Source: Natronorubrum sulfidifaciens JCM 14089
Lineage (GTDB): Archaea > Halobacteriota > Halobacteria > Halobacteriales > Natrialbaceae
Direction: 5' to 3'
Length of the DNA stretch: 64,000 nt
Assembly (NCBI RefSeq): GCF_000337735.1
Contig: NZ_AOHX01000037.1
Span: 62,001-126,000, forward strand
Shown here: in pieces, positions 16,271 through 24,439 of the stretch
Layout of the letters: each line of letters begins with the position of its first letter
Position numbering within the stretch: position 1 is the stretch's first letter
Notes under the pieces: generated by a model
What the model saw: only the letters and a program-made list of their open reading frames with translations
Told to the model about the DNA's origin: nothing
Databases searched by the model: none
Program-made: the position numbers and the translations under genes

Positions 16271-16597
16271 TCACGGCTCGTCCGATGGCGACTGTGTGGC
16301 CGCCCGTTTCGTCAGCCCGAGGAGATAGACATCGAGCAGACAGACGAGCAAGACGGCAAGCGGCACGGCGACGTCGGTGTAGCTGACCGAGTCGAACTGC
16401 AACGCCGTCACGAAAAACGGCTCGCCGATCTCGAGTGCACCCGACAGCGTCCGAGCACTCAAAAACGCAAGCGCGAGCGCATAGAGGAGAAACCAGCTCA
16501 CGCCACGTTTCCACTCGCCGAGATACCAGTGGCCGAGGCCAGCGACGAACACGGACAGCGGGTAGGCCGGCCAAATCGGACGCGAATATGCACGCAT
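16271..16597 (-). CDS. small membrane protein (TM2/DUF5683-like)
   Basis: A 108-residue membrane protein of unknown function. It begins MRAYSRPIWPAYPLSVFVAGLGHWYLGEWKRGVSWF, and the GLGHWYLG..KRG pattern is typical of TM2-like small membrane proteins. Three or four hydrophobic segments lie near 13-28, 34-52, 70-85 and 85-98. The ATG at 16597 starts 5 bases after the stop of the upstream gene on the same strand, so the two form an operon. Confidence 0.7.
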   Translation of the reverse strand: MRAYSRPIWPAYPLSVFVAGLGHWYLGEWKRGVSWFLLYALALAFLSARTLSGALEIGEPFFVTALQFDSVSYTDVAVPLAVLLVCLLDVYLLGLTKRAATQSPSDEP

Positions 16598-16601
16598 CGC
16601 A

Positions 16602-17528
16602 CTAGCCGCCCTGAAACGGCAGCCGGGTCGCTTGCTCGAGGCGAGCGAGTGGTGGCGGTGTGCGTGTGGCTGGCTGATCGTCTGTCGATGGGCGGTCATC
16701 CGTCGCGAGTCGCTCGAGGGCGGTTTGTGCTCGTTCGACAGCGGTGGTCACGGGCGGACTGTACTGGTCGTCGTGCTCGCGGTCCGTTTCGACTCGCACC
16801 GGCTGGTGGCCGGAGAGAACCGCAACGGCGGTCGCTCGAGTGTCGGTGTCGTCGACCGTGACCGTCGATTGGGACGCGAGTGCGCACGTGATCGCTCGGC
16901 TGTAGCGCCGCAAGCAGTCGCGTGTTTCAGCGCTGCCGCCGACGGCCGTCACGCCGAGTTCGCCGGCGACACCCGCAAGCGTCGCTGCCACATCGACCCC
17001 TGTCTCGGCTGGCTTGTCCGGTTCGAACGCCGAGTGCGATCGGCTGGCAAGCGCCGCCGAGCCGTGTGTCAGCAGCCGGTACAGCTCCAGTTTTCGATCG
17101 TCTGGAACCGGCGTTTTCGCGATTCGCTCGTAGGCGCTGGCGTGGAGGAAATCGCTGGCGAGAATGGCCGTCTCTCGGTCGACCGGCGACATTGCGATCC
17201 AGTCGGGTACCGTCTCGGCTGCCACCGCCGTCTCGTCTCCGGTCACACCCTCTGCGAGGCGAAGCCGGGCGTATCCCTCGAGGAATCCAACGGCATCACA
17301 GACCGGCTCGAGCAGGTCCTCGAGCCGGGTCGTGGTCGCCTCCGTCTGGTCGGCCACGTCGTCGCTGCACTCGCCGGCCACGTGACACAACGCGCGGGGA
17401 AGCGACTCGTCGGGCGACGACAGCGACTCGTCGACGACGGCCCGGAACGGTGGCGGGAGGTCGGCCACCGAGCCGTCAGTACTCGAGCGAGTCCGCTCTC
17501 GGATCTGCTGTGGGGTGTTGCCAGTCAT
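16602..17528 (-). CDS. conserved haloarchaeal helical protein (DUF7114-like)
   Basis: A 308-residue, mostly helical protein resembling, from memory, a haloarchaeal family (DUF7114) with distant likeness to polyprenyl synthetases. Visible features are an acidic N-terminus, LCHVAGECSDDVADQTEATTTRLEDLLEPVCDAVGFLEGYARLRL, and ETAILASDFLHASAYERIAKTPV, reminiscent of the LASDFL block of prenyl synthetases. The DDxxD motifs needed for catalysis are not evident. It shares a strand with the small membrane protein 5 bases downstream. Function unknown. Confidence 0.72.
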   Translation of the reverse strand: MTGNTPQQIRERTRSSTDGSVADLPPPFRAVVDESLSSPDESLPRALCHVAGECSDDVADQTEATTTRLEDLLEPVCDAVGFLEGYARLRLAEGVTGDETAVAAETVPDWIAMSPVDRETAILASDFLHASAYERIAKTPVPDDRKLELYRLLTHGSAALASRSHSAFEPDKPAETGVDVAATLAGVAGELGVTAVGGSAETRDCLRRYSRAITCALASQSTVTVDDTDTRATAVAVLSGHQPVRVETDREHDDQYSPPVTTAVERAQTALERLATDDRPSTDDQPATRTPPPLARLEQATRLPFQGG

Positions 17529-17660
17529 CTCACTCACCGACCAGAACCAACCGCGAATCGTCGACCCGGCTGTCACGACATCGATTGCGTGTGGTTACGC
17601 GTTCGTTGTGATGATCCCGCTGCCGTGAGCCGACGTGCGTTCGCTCTTGCATTGCGATCG

Positions 17661-18332
17661 TTATTGTTCGTCCCGGTCGTCGGCGCTGTTCGTCTCGACG
17701 AGTCGCTCGTCACGCGGGAACGTGAACGTGACTTCCGCTGGAAACTCGATGCCCGGTTCGAGGACGTCCGCAAGGACGTGTGCCACCGTCCCCGCGCGGA
17801 TCGTCTCGAGGTACTCGTTTCGTCCCAGCGTCACCTGCCGGATTCGTGCCCCGTCGAACGCTGCAAGCAACAGCGCTGCGACGGCGGCCGGGTCGTGGTC
17901 CTGGAAGACGCCCTCGTCGATCCCGTCCCGAAGGATCTCTTCGAGTGCACGCTGGAGGCGGTCGTCGCTCTCGCGGAGTTTCGCACGGAACACGTCGTTG
18001 TAGGGGGCCTGTGCCCGAAGTTCGAGCAATGCGGTGTGAAACGCCAACTCCTCGTCGTCCGGATCGGTGAGAAACCAGTCGACGAAGGCTGCGAGCCGCT
18101 CGAGTGCCGGTTGGTCTTCGATCGTGGTAACTCGGGATTCGAACCCTTCGATCAGATACTCGATGAACTCCGCGACGAGCGCCTCTCTCGAGCCGTAGTG
18201 ATAGAACAGCGCGGCCTTGCTCCGATCGGTTCGATCGGCAATCGCCTGCGCAGTGAGATCGCTGTAGCCTTCCTCGCAGAGCGCTTCGTAGGTGGCGGTC
18301 ATGATCGCATCGCGGACGTCGGGATCGGTCAC
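17661..18332 (-). CDS. TetR/AcrR family transcriptional regulator
   Basis: DNA-binding repressor with an N-terminal helix-turn-helix: AIMTATYEALCEEGYSDLTAQAIADRTDRSKAALFYHYGSREALVAEF (about residues 9-57). The remaining 160 residues are a helical ligand/dimer domain with an RxL-type TetR core (ERLAAFVDWFLTDPD). The start is GTG at 18332; an internal ATG lies at 18302. A TetR-type palindrome sits 4 bases upstream, so it probably represses itself. No transporter gene is adjacent, and the target and ligand are unknown. Confidence 0.9.
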   Translation of the reverse strand: MTDPDVRDAIMTATYEALCEEGYSDLTAQAIADRTDRSKAALFYHYGSREALVAEFIEYLIEGFESRVTTIEDQPALERLAAFVDWFLTDPDDEELAFHTALLELRAQAPYNDVFRAKLRESDDRLQRALEEILRDGIDEGVFQDHDPAAVAALLLAAFDGARIRQVTLGRNEYLETIRAGTVAHVLADVLEPGIEFPAEVTFTFPRDERLVETNSADDRDEQ

Positions 18333-18350
18333 TAGCTGACTAGTCAGTCA
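18333..18350. promoter_or_regulatory. TetR-type operator
   Basis: The perfect 12-base palindrome CTGACTAGTCAG (18336-18347) sits in an 18-base near-palindrome (TAGCTGACTAGTCAGTCA, 14 of 18 symmetric). It closely resembles operators of TetR-family repressors of efflux systems. It lies 4 bases before the GTG of the regulator gene, near the expected transcription start, so occupancy would block transcription. Confidence 0.7.
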
Positions 18351-18373
18351 AGGCCCAAAAAGCTGTTTCGATC

Positions 18374-18658
18374 TCAGTCATACGTCCGATACCGTCGAAT
18401 CCCGAACTGGCTGTAGCCGCCGTATGCAAGCTCCAGCGACCCAATCCACCAGTTCCATCGGTCCGGTGGCGTCCCGTCGGGTGCGTCGGCGAGTTCGTCG
18501 ATGACGATCTCGGTGGTCAGTGGGGAGCCGACGTCCGCTTTGTACCGGCCGGCATCCGCGAGGTCGACAGCCTGTCGAACCACGACACGGGCTTGGCCGT
18601 CCGTGCCACCGAACTCCTCACGGAGGTGGCGCTCGAGTCGTTCGGGGTCGATGAACAC
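18374..18658 (-). CDS. conserved hypothetical protein
   Basis: A 94-residue protein, [18 protein letters not shown] to the C-terminal [13 protein letters not shown]. The ending [17 protein letters not shown] is conserved-looking, but no function is known to me. The GTG at 18658 is chosen because upstream sequence is arginine-rich and non-homologous in character, and because AAGTATCTT at 18677-18685 on the minus strand is a plausible TATA box. A longer ATG reading starts at 18805 and would enter the rps6e gene region on the opposite strand. Confidence 0.6.
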   Translation of the reverse strand: MFIDPERLERHLREEFGGTDGQARVVVRQAVDLADAGRYKADVGSPLTTEIVIDELADAPDGTPPDRWNWWIGSLELAYGGYSQFGIRRYRTYD

Positions 18659-18791
18659 GGGTACACGTAGGCGGGGAAGATACTTGAGTGTTCGAGCCCG
18701 ACCTATCGCCGCCCGAAAGCGGCCCCGTTTGTGGAGCGCAGTTGTAGGTCGTATCGATGTTCTTTTGAGCAACGGCCGTCTTCCGTCGGAC

Positions 18792-19193
18792 ATGGCAAGT
18801 TTCACTGTCGTCGTCGGCGACCCCGACTCCGGGTCGTCCTACCAGCTCGAGGCGGAAGAACAGGATGCAAACCGGTTCATCGGCAAGTCGATCGGCGAGG
18901 AAGTCGACGGCGGGGCAGTCGGCCTCGACGGCTACACGCTCGAGATCACCGGTGGCTCCGACGAAGCCGGGCGACCGCTCAACCCGGATGTCGCCGGCGC
19001 GAACCTGCAGGAAGTGCTGATGAAAGAGCGCCAGACGGGCTACAAGCCATCGCGTGACGGCGAGCGCCGCCGCATCACGGTTCGGGGTCGCGAAGTCTCC
19101 GACGCCGTCGCACAGATCAACGCCACGGTCGTCGAAGCCGGAAGCACCGACATCGACACGCTGCTCGGCGACGGCGAAGACGCCGACGAATAA
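18792..19193 (+). CDS. rps6e: 30S ribosomal protein S6e
   Basis: Small-subunit protein shared by archaea and eukaryotes, 133 residues. Conserved blocks are [59 protein letters not shown], and [31 protein letters not shown]. The ATG at 18792 gives the usual start. The C-terminus is acidic, as in other haloarchaeal versions. A conserved hypothetical gene follows after 27 bases. Confidence 0.96.
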   Translation: MASFTVVVGDPDSGSSYQLEAEEQDANRFIGKSIGEEVDGGAVGLDGYTLEITGGSDEAGRPLNPDVAGANLQEVLMKERQTGYKPSRDGERRRITVRGREVSDAVAQINATVVEAGSTDIDTLLGDGEDADE

Positions 19194-19220
19194 CCCCACA
19201 GCCGAATTTTCGTTTCGTCA

Positions 19221-19658
19221 ATGGCAGACCGAATTTCGAGCGACCACCCGTCAGTGCAGACGGTCCGGTCGACGTGTACGGAGACGGCAACCGGTGTCCG
19301 TCTCGAGGTACCGGCCGACGATCGCGACGCGTTCCCGACCGACGAGGTCGTCCGGATCGTCGTCGATGGCGACGAGTGTTTCGCACGGGTCGAACGGGCG
19401 CTAACTGGTGACGACCTCTCGATCCCCGGCGTCTACGAGACACCCGATCAGGCCCGCGATCCAACCGGGGCGACCGATCGCCTCGCCGACTGGATCGACG
19501 ACCACGGCGTGTCAATGGGCGGCTCGGCTCTCGTCGACGTCATCGAACCCGAGTTCCTCTACGGGCTTCGATCGCCGGGCGAGACCGTCTATTACGACGC
19601 TCGAGAACCCCCAAGTAGCAGTCTGCAGGATATCGCGTCGGATCTCGAAGAGCAGTGA
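19221..19658 (+). CDS. conserved haloarchaeal protein (DUF7112-like)
   Basis: A 145-residue acidic protein recognised from memory as a conserved haloarchaeal family (DUF7112). Blocks are MADRISSDHPSVQTVR, VPADDRDAFPTDEVVRIVVDGDECFARVERALTGDD, YETPDQARDP and SALVDVIEPEFLYGLRSPGETVYYDA. The central part could be a beta-barrel (AbrB- or PilZ-like), but this is not certain. It follows rps6e on the same strand, with no sign of a separate promoter. Function unknown. Confidence 0.78.
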   Translation: MADRISSDHPSVQTVRSTCTETATGVRLEVPADDRDAFPTDEVVRIVVDGDECFARVERALTGDDLSIPGVYETPDQARDPTGATDRLADWIDDHGVSMGGSALVDVIEPEFLYGLRSPGETVYYDAREPPSSSLQDIASDLEEQ

Positions 19659-19780
19659 TCCGCCCGCGGGTTCGAGAAGCGACGCCACCGGTAGCAACGG
19701 GTGTTCGACCGCTGACAGCTGCCGACCGTCGGGAAACCAGTATAGCGCCTTTTTTCCACCTCGAGCGGGAATACAGGGGT

Positions 19781-20209
19781 ATGACTGACTCACGCGAAGC
19801 GTTTCTGGCCGGCGAGCGACCGGACGACGTCGCGTTGTTTCTGGCTGACTCGTACGTCTCCGACGACCGATTGGCTGAGTTCGGCGAGGAAGTCGACGAC
19901 GGCGTACTGATCGTCGTCGACGGCGAGCGCGGCCGGAACGCGTTTCAGGCCGCGACCGGGATGGAAGCGATGCAGTTCGCCAAGTCCGCGATGGATCTCG
20001 AGGGAATCATCGACGCGGACCTCACTGGCGGCACCTGCCCGGAGACGCCGGGAGATGGCGACCACGAGATTCAGTTCGTCTTTGCCTTTGCCGAAGAACA
20101 GAACGAAGACGTCGGCGGCATCTACGCCGAGGGAGACGTGATCCACGCCTACGCACAGTGTACCTGCGGGACGGCGTACTCGGACCGCTGGAACCCCGCC
20201 GACGCGTAA
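19781..20209 (+). CDS. DUF5807 family protein
   Basis: A 142-residue haloarchaeal protein of unknown function. It starts MTDSREAFLAGERPDDVALFL and contains GVLIVVDGERGRNAFQAATGM, then AFAEEQNEDVGGIYAEGDVIHAYAQC and a CTCGTAYSDRW end. Three cysteines (about residue 110, then the CTC pair near the C-terminus) could bind metal. The ATG at 19781 gives the start typical for the family as I recall it. It is a separate unit between the DUF7112-like gene and a membrane protein gene. Confidence 0.8.
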   Translation: MTDSREAFLAGERPDDVALFLADSYVSDDRLAEFGEEVDDGVLIVVDGERGRNAFQAATGMEAMQFAKSAMDLEGIIDADLTGGTCPETPGDGDHEIQFVFAFAEEQNEDVGGIYAEGDVIHAYAQCTCGTAYSDRWNPADA

Positions 20210-20281
20210 GCGCGAGTCGAACGACGACCGAGTCGACCGGAAGGACCATCCTTTTGCGACCGGACGGCGTACACTCGAGTC

Positions 20282-20980
20282 ATGAGTTCTTTCGAAACCC
20301 CACACGAGACAGGCCGTGGCTTCGGCCTCTCGAGTCGCGAGGTGCAGGTGATCGGCGGCGCGACCGGGCTGATGGCGATCACCGTCGCGCTGATGTACGT
20401 CTTCGCGGCGACGCCGCTTGCGGTCGTCAACGACTACCTCTTTGCGTTCCCGATCGTCGGCGTGCTCGTCTACGGCGCGGCGATCATGGGCGGGGAGCTG
20501 ATCGCCGAGCGCGGGGTCACGAACGGCGACATGGGGGTGGCGTTTATCGGCATGGTCGTCTTGCAACTGGCCTTTGGAATCTTCGGTGCCGGAATCATCT
20601 CGTTTGTTCCACAGGAGACACAGCTGCTGGTGCTTGGCATTACAGCGGTGGTCACCGCACTGCTGACGGCGCTGATTTCGGGCTACATCTACGCGCGCTC
20701 GAAGACGTTCGAACACTGGGGTCAGTTCGCAAACTACGCCTTCCTCGGCGGTATCGGTGTAATCCTCGTCGGGACGTTCGTCCTGCAGGTGCTGTTGCTG
20801 GTCGGCTTCGTCCTCATCTTCCTCGGTTTTCTGCTCCGACTGGGCTATGAGATCTGGCAGGTTCGTGATCGTCGCAACGCTTCTGTCGGTCTCCAGACCA
20901 TCGGCGTCTACATCGCCGTCGCTGGTGTCTTCGTCCACGTCCTCCAGCTCGTGATGCGGTACGTGCTCTCGCAGGAGTAA
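20282..20980 (+). CDS. seven-segment integral membrane protein, conserved hypothetical
   Basis: A 232-residue membrane protein with no recognised function. Hydrophobic segments are near 23-43, 52-73, 84-110, 114-138, 149-170, 170-192 and 204-229. A short cytoplasmic N-terminus (MSSFETPHETGRGFGLSSREVQ) and positive loops (RSKTFEHWG and RDRRN) suggest inside-positive ends. The ATG at 20282 follows DUF5807 by 72 bases on the same strand. Confidence 0.75.
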   Translation: MSSFETPHETGRGFGLSSREVQVIGGATGLMAITVALMYVFAATPLAVVNDYLFAFPIVGVLVYGAAIMGGELIAERGVTNGDMGVAFIGMVVLQLAFGIFGAGIISFVPQETQLLVLGITAVVTALLTALISGYIYARSKTFEHWGQFANYAFLGGIGVILVGTFVLQVLLLVGFVLIFLGFLLRLGYEIWQVRDRRNASVGLQTIGVYIAVAGVFVHVLQLVMRYVLSQE

Positions 20981-21009
20981 GGCGGTGTCGGCGTCTCCCC
21001 TCGAGTCAG

Positions 21010-22197
21010 CTACTCGTCGGCCTGTTCGTCGTCTGCCGCGTCGGCCTCGGCGACGACGTCGCGGAACGCATCGAGGATGACCTGTTTCGTCACCGCGCCG
21101 CGGGTCGTCCAGTGGGTCGCGTAGTCGAGCATATCGTCGTAGATGTCGGGTTTACAGCCCGCGGCCTTCGGGTGGCCGCCGCCGTTGACCTTGCCCGCGA
21201 CCTTGTGACACAGCTGGAACTCGTCGGTGCCCCGAATCGATGCCGAGCCGGCGGGTTTGACGACGACCGAGGCGTCGGCCCCCTGCTCGCGCATCGCTTC
21301 GGCGACCTCGTTCTGTGAACAGCGACCGTACGTGATCCCGACCGTGTAGCCGCCGATTTCGCGGACCTCCGAGCGACCGACGGCCTGTTCGATGAGCGCT
21401 TCCTTCTCGACGCGGCGTTCTTCGAGGAACTCACGAACCCAGTCGGGCAGGTCGACGCCGTACTCGCGGATGACCTCGACGTACTCGGCGGGGTCGGTCC
21501 AGTAGGCGTAATCCGCGAGGTCGTCGCTGCGTGGGTCCTCGCGCAGCCAGAGATCGTGATCGCGCGTGACAGTCGCCAGCTCCTCGTACATCGGTCCGAA
21601 CTCGTACTCGAGCGAACGGTAGACGACGTCCGCGCTGCACTCCTCGTCGGAGTCGCCAACGACCAGCGTCGCGCCGGCGTCGCGAACCGCCGCGGCGACG
21701 TCGTCGTCCCACTGGTGGTGGTCGTACCACTCGACGCTGGCTCCGGTCTCGAGGGCGGCCTCGAGTTCGTCCTCGACGTACTCGTAGCGATCCGGCGCGA
21801 GGTCACAGACGAAGATATCGATGCCCTCGTCGCCGAACTCGGCGACACGGGCGAGTGCGTCCTCGACGTCGTGGGGGCTTGCGGGGATCAGGGCGACGTT
21901 GTGGGGTGTCGGTTCGGGCTCCTCGAGTGGCTCGTCGTCTCCCTCCGCGTCGTTCTCGTCGTCGGGTTCGGGGACGACCTGAACGTCGTCGTAGGCCTCT
22001 CGAATGAGGGCGACGCAGGCGAGACCGTCGGCGTCGGGGTCGGCGATGACGGCGACGTCGGCTCCCTCGAGGGCGGCCGCCGTCTGTTCGTCTTCGAGGT
22101 CCTCCTCGAGGGTGTCGGGCAGGAAAAAGCCGGTGCCCGGAAGGACGGATTTCCGGGCGAGCGGGAGATCGCCGCTGTCGATGAGTTCGTCGTACAT
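21010..22197 (-). CDS. DHH-family phosphoesterase (RecJ-like)
   Basis: Predicted phosphodiesterase or nuclease of 395 residues. DHH motif I is DPDADG at 53-58, the signature DHH lies at 159-161 (WYDHHQWD), and the DHHA1 domain carries GGGHPKAAG at 339-347. An acidic insertion occupies about 79-97. Archaeal members are often annotated as RecJ-like exonucleases; the cyclic-dinucleotide phosphodiesterases are related. Which substrate applies here cannot be decided from the sequence. It is convergent with the membrane protein gene and precedes a Usp gene. Confidence 0.88.
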   Translation of the reverse strand: MYDELIDSGDLPLARKSVLPGTGFFLPDTLEEDLEDEQTAAALEGADVAVIADPDADGLACVALIREAYDDVQVVPEPDDENDAEGDDEPLEEPEPTPHNVALIPASPHDVEDALARVAEFGDEGIDIFVCDLAPDRYEYVEDELEAALETGASVEWYDHHQWDDDVAAAVRDAGATLVVGDSDEECSADVVYRSLEYEFGPMYEELATVTRDHDLWLREDPRSDDLADYAYWTDPAEYVEVIREYGVDLPDWVREFLEERRVEKEALIEQAVGRSEVREIGGYTVGITYGRCSQNEVAEAMREQGADASVVVKPAGSASIRGTDEFQLCHKVAGKVNGGGHPKAAGCKPDIYDDMLDYATHWTTRGAVTKQVILDAFRDVVAEADAADDEQADE

Positions 22198-22277
22198 GTC
22201 ACGTCCTGCGGGACGGGTGGGGAAGTGACTTCCCCTCTCGAACGGCGAGACAGGAGTCGGTGACCCGTGGCTCGAGG

Positions 22278-22742
22278 CTACTGGGCTGCTGTGTCCGCGT
22301 CGTCTCCTGCCATCGGATCGAGCTGTCGAACGGAGAGGACGGGGACGGGGGAGGTACGCACGATTCGTTCGGCGACGCTGCCCAGCAGGAGGCGGTTCTC
22401 GCCGTGACGGCCGCGAGTGCCGGTGGCGACCAGATCGGCGTCGATCTCGCGGGCGTACTCACAGATCTCGGCCGCGGGTCGACCCTCACGGACGGCGGTC
22501 GTGATCTCGGCGTCGTCGGTCGCACGCTCCTCGACGGTCGCGAGCGCGGCGTCGGCAGTCGTCTCGAGGGCGGTTCGGAGTTCGTCGCGGAGCTGTTGGG
22601 GCGAGGCGTCGACCTCGCTGGCATCGACGACCGAGAGCGCGTGGATCTCGGCGTCGAACCGCGCTGCGAGATCGAGCGCGACGTCGATGGCCCGTTTGAC
22701 GCTCTCGGAGCCGTCGGTGGCGACCACAACCGTATCGAACAT
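22278..22742 (-). CDS. universal stress protein
   Basis: A 154-residue UspA-domain protein. It starts MFDTVVVATDGSESVKRAIDVALDLA and ends with the ATP-binding motif ATGTRGRHGENRLLLGSVAERIVRTSPVPVLSV, an intact G-x2-G-x9-G-(S/T) pattern, so this is an ATP-binding Usp. It is divergent from a second Usp gene (126-base gap), and a third lies 1.2 kb further. The physiological trigger is unknown. Confidence 0.92.
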   Translation of the reverse strand: MFDTVVVATDGSESVKRAIDVALDLAARFDAEIHALSVVDASEVDASPQQLRDELRTALETTADAALATVEERATDDAEITTAVREGRPAAEICEYAREIDADLVATGTRGRHGENRLLLGSVAERIVRTSPVPVLSVRQLDPMAGDDADTAAQ

Positions 22743-22868
22743 GCGTGATGGTTACGACCGAGGTGGCTTAAACACCGGCGGCTCTTCGCCGGGCACGAAC
22801 CACGTTGCCGCGTCGATCCCCGGCGGGTGTCGGGTGGCTTTTTGACGACGGGGAACACATCACCGCGT

Positions 22869-23330
22869 ATGGACGACAGCGAGCCGTTTACCGTCGATAC
22901 TGTTCTCGCGCCGGTCGACGGGAGCGAGGAATCCGCGACCGCCGTCGAGTACGCCATTGCGATCGCCGACCGCTACGACGCGTCGGTTCATGCCCTGTTC
23001 GTGCTCGGCCGTGGCGTCGTTCAGGGGATGAACGCCGGCACCGTCGACGAAGAGACCATCGCGACGGATACGCAGGGTTTTTTCGACCGCATACAGGCCG
23101 TCGCGGACGAGACAGACGTCCCGCTCGTGACCGCCGTCGACGACGGCTTCTCACAGACACGCAAAACACGCCATCCCGGCAACGTCGTCCTCGACACGGC
23201 CGATACGATCGACGCCGACTTCATCGTCCTCCCCAGAGAGCCGGTGACTGACACAGCATCGTCGGAAGTCCTGGAGAAAGCCGCGGAGTACGTCCTCGCG
23301 TACGCGAGCCAGCCGGTGCTGTCCGTCTGA
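22869..23330 (+). CDS. universal stress protein (degenerate ATP site)
   Basis: A 153-residue UspA-fold protein: TVLAPVDGSEESATAVEYAIAIADRYDASVHALFVLG to a hydrophobic C-terminus ending SQPVLSV. The glycine-rich ATP-binding loop is missing (the corresponding segment reads FIVLPREPVTDTASSEVLEKAAEYVL), so it probably does not bind ATP in the usual way. The ATG at 22869 is the family-like start; the ORF opens at 22827. It is divergent from the Usp gene at 22278-22742. Confidence 0.85.
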   Translation: MDDSEPFTVDTVLAPVDGSEESATAVEYAIAIADRYDASVHALFVLGRGVVQGMNAGTVDEETIATDTQGFFDRIQAVADETDVPLVTAVDDGFSQTRKTRHPGNVVLDTADTIDADFIVLPREPVTDTASSEVLEKAAEYVLAYASQPVLSV

Positions 23331-23372
23331 GCGGGCGCTCGACCCGCCTACGGACTCATTGTCGATGACTCC

Positions 23373-23936
23373 TCACTCGAGTCGGATCGCCATCTCCTGT
23401 TCGAAGCTCTCGGTGCCGGTCGACTCGAAGCCAACGCGTTCATAGAGGGCGATCGCCGGGTTGTTCCAGCGTTCGACGGTCAGCCACACCTGTTCGATGC
23501 CGATGTCACTGGCATGTCCGAGCAGATGCTCGAGAAGCCGTGTCCCGATCCCGGCGCGCTGGTAGTCCTGCAGGACGAAAATCGCAAGCTCCCACTCGAC
23601 GTCGCCGCGGTCTTCGATCGCCTGCGGATCGTCGGTGTCGGGCACGAGCGTTGCGTGGGCGACGACGTCCTCGCCGTGGCGGGCGACGACGTTGACGCTC
23701 TCGTCGGCGATCGTCTCGAGCCAGTTGCGGATGCGTGCTTCACCAGTCGGTGGAATCCCCTGTGCGCGGTCAGTGGGATCGAACTGGGCGTACATGTCGA
23801 CGACGTCGTCGAGCGCGTCCGCGAAGTCGGCTTCGGCGGCGATCTCGATCGGTCGTCCCTCTCGGTCGTCGAACGTCGTCGTCGGCGAGGGAAACGGTCC
23901 GGCCGGTTCGTCGGGGTACGGTCGCGTTCCAACCAT
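23373..23936 (-). CDS. GNAT-family N-acetyltransferase
   Basis: Acetyl-CoA-dependent acetyltransferase of 187 residues. The acetyl-CoA motif A is LAIFVLQDYQRAGIGTRLLEHLLGHA (Q-R-A-G-I-G matching the Q/RxxGxG/A pattern), followed by VWLTVERWNNPAIALYERVGF, the usual GNAT motif B. The N-terminal 60 residues are a variable lead. The ATG at 23936 starts 2 bases after the stop of a Usp gene upstream on the same strand, so they form an operon. The acceptor substrate is unknown. Confidence 0.9.
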   Translation of the reverse strand: MVGTRPYPDEPAGPFPSPTTTFDDREGRPIEIAAEADFADALDDVVDMYAQFDPTDRAQGIPPTGEARIRNWLETIADESVNVVARHGEDVVAHATLVPDTDDPQAIEDRGDVEWELAIFVLQDYQRAGIGTRLLEHLLGHASDIGIEQVWLTVERWNNPAIALYERVGFESTGTESFEQEMAIRLE

Positions 23937-23938
23937 CG

Positions 23939-24307
23939 TTATCGCACCAGTTTGACCGTCGTCGGCGCGTTCAACAGGACGAACTCGGTGATCGGACCGA
24001 GCTGGATCTTGCCCATCGGACTCAACGTACCGCCGCCGATCACCAGCTGGTCGTACTCGCCCTGTTCGGCGTAGTCGACCAGTGAACTGCCCGGATCGCC
24101 CTCGAGCGTGATGATCTCTGCGTCGATGTTCGTCTCCGAGAGCAGCGTCTCCGCCTGCTCGGTCATTTCCGTCTGTGAGCGTTTCGCCTCGGGTTTTTCG
24201 ACGACGGCGACGGTGAGTTCGTCGCCAACCTCGCGTGTGCGATCGATCGTCCGCCGGAGCGTTTTGATCGATTCGTCGCTTCCAACGAGGCCCACTAGGA
24301 CGTTCAT
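23939..24307 (-). CDS. universal stress protein (small)
   Basis: A 122-residue Usp-fold protein, MNVLVGLVGSDESIKTLRRTIDRT through LVIGGGTLSPMGKIQLGPITEFVLLNAPTTVKLVR. The C-terminal block keeps a G-x-G glycine pattern and a G-x9-type spacing. The ATG at 24307 is preferred, because upstream sequence is Arg-rich and not family-like. It is followed after 2 bases by the GNAT gene, suggesting a two-gene unit. It is divergent from the AAA+ ATPase gene. Confidence 0.87.
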   Translation of the reverse strand: MNVLVGLVGSDESIKTLRRTIDRTREVGDELTVAVVEKPEAKRSQTEMTEQAETLLSETNIDAEIITLEGDPGSSLVDYAEQGEYDQLVIGGGTLSPMGKIQLGPITEFVLLNAPTTVKLVR

Positions 24308-24439
24308 ACACATGCGTGTGTACCCACGGACGAAAACCGTTATGCCACGTAACAGATACTCGAGTGCGAGTAAGCGTATCTCCCGCATGCGTTGCGCATG
24401 ACGACGACGTTAAGACCATGTGGTGAATACGTTGACCGA

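Noticed and set aside
14860-16386. 508-codon plus-strand ORF
   Set aside because: Its right two-thirds are antisense to moaE and its left part is the AT-rich island. No domain or motif is visible.
16632-18335. 567-codon plus-strand ORF
   Set aside because: It is antisense to the DUF7114-like and TetR genes and has Arg/Val-rich shadow composition.
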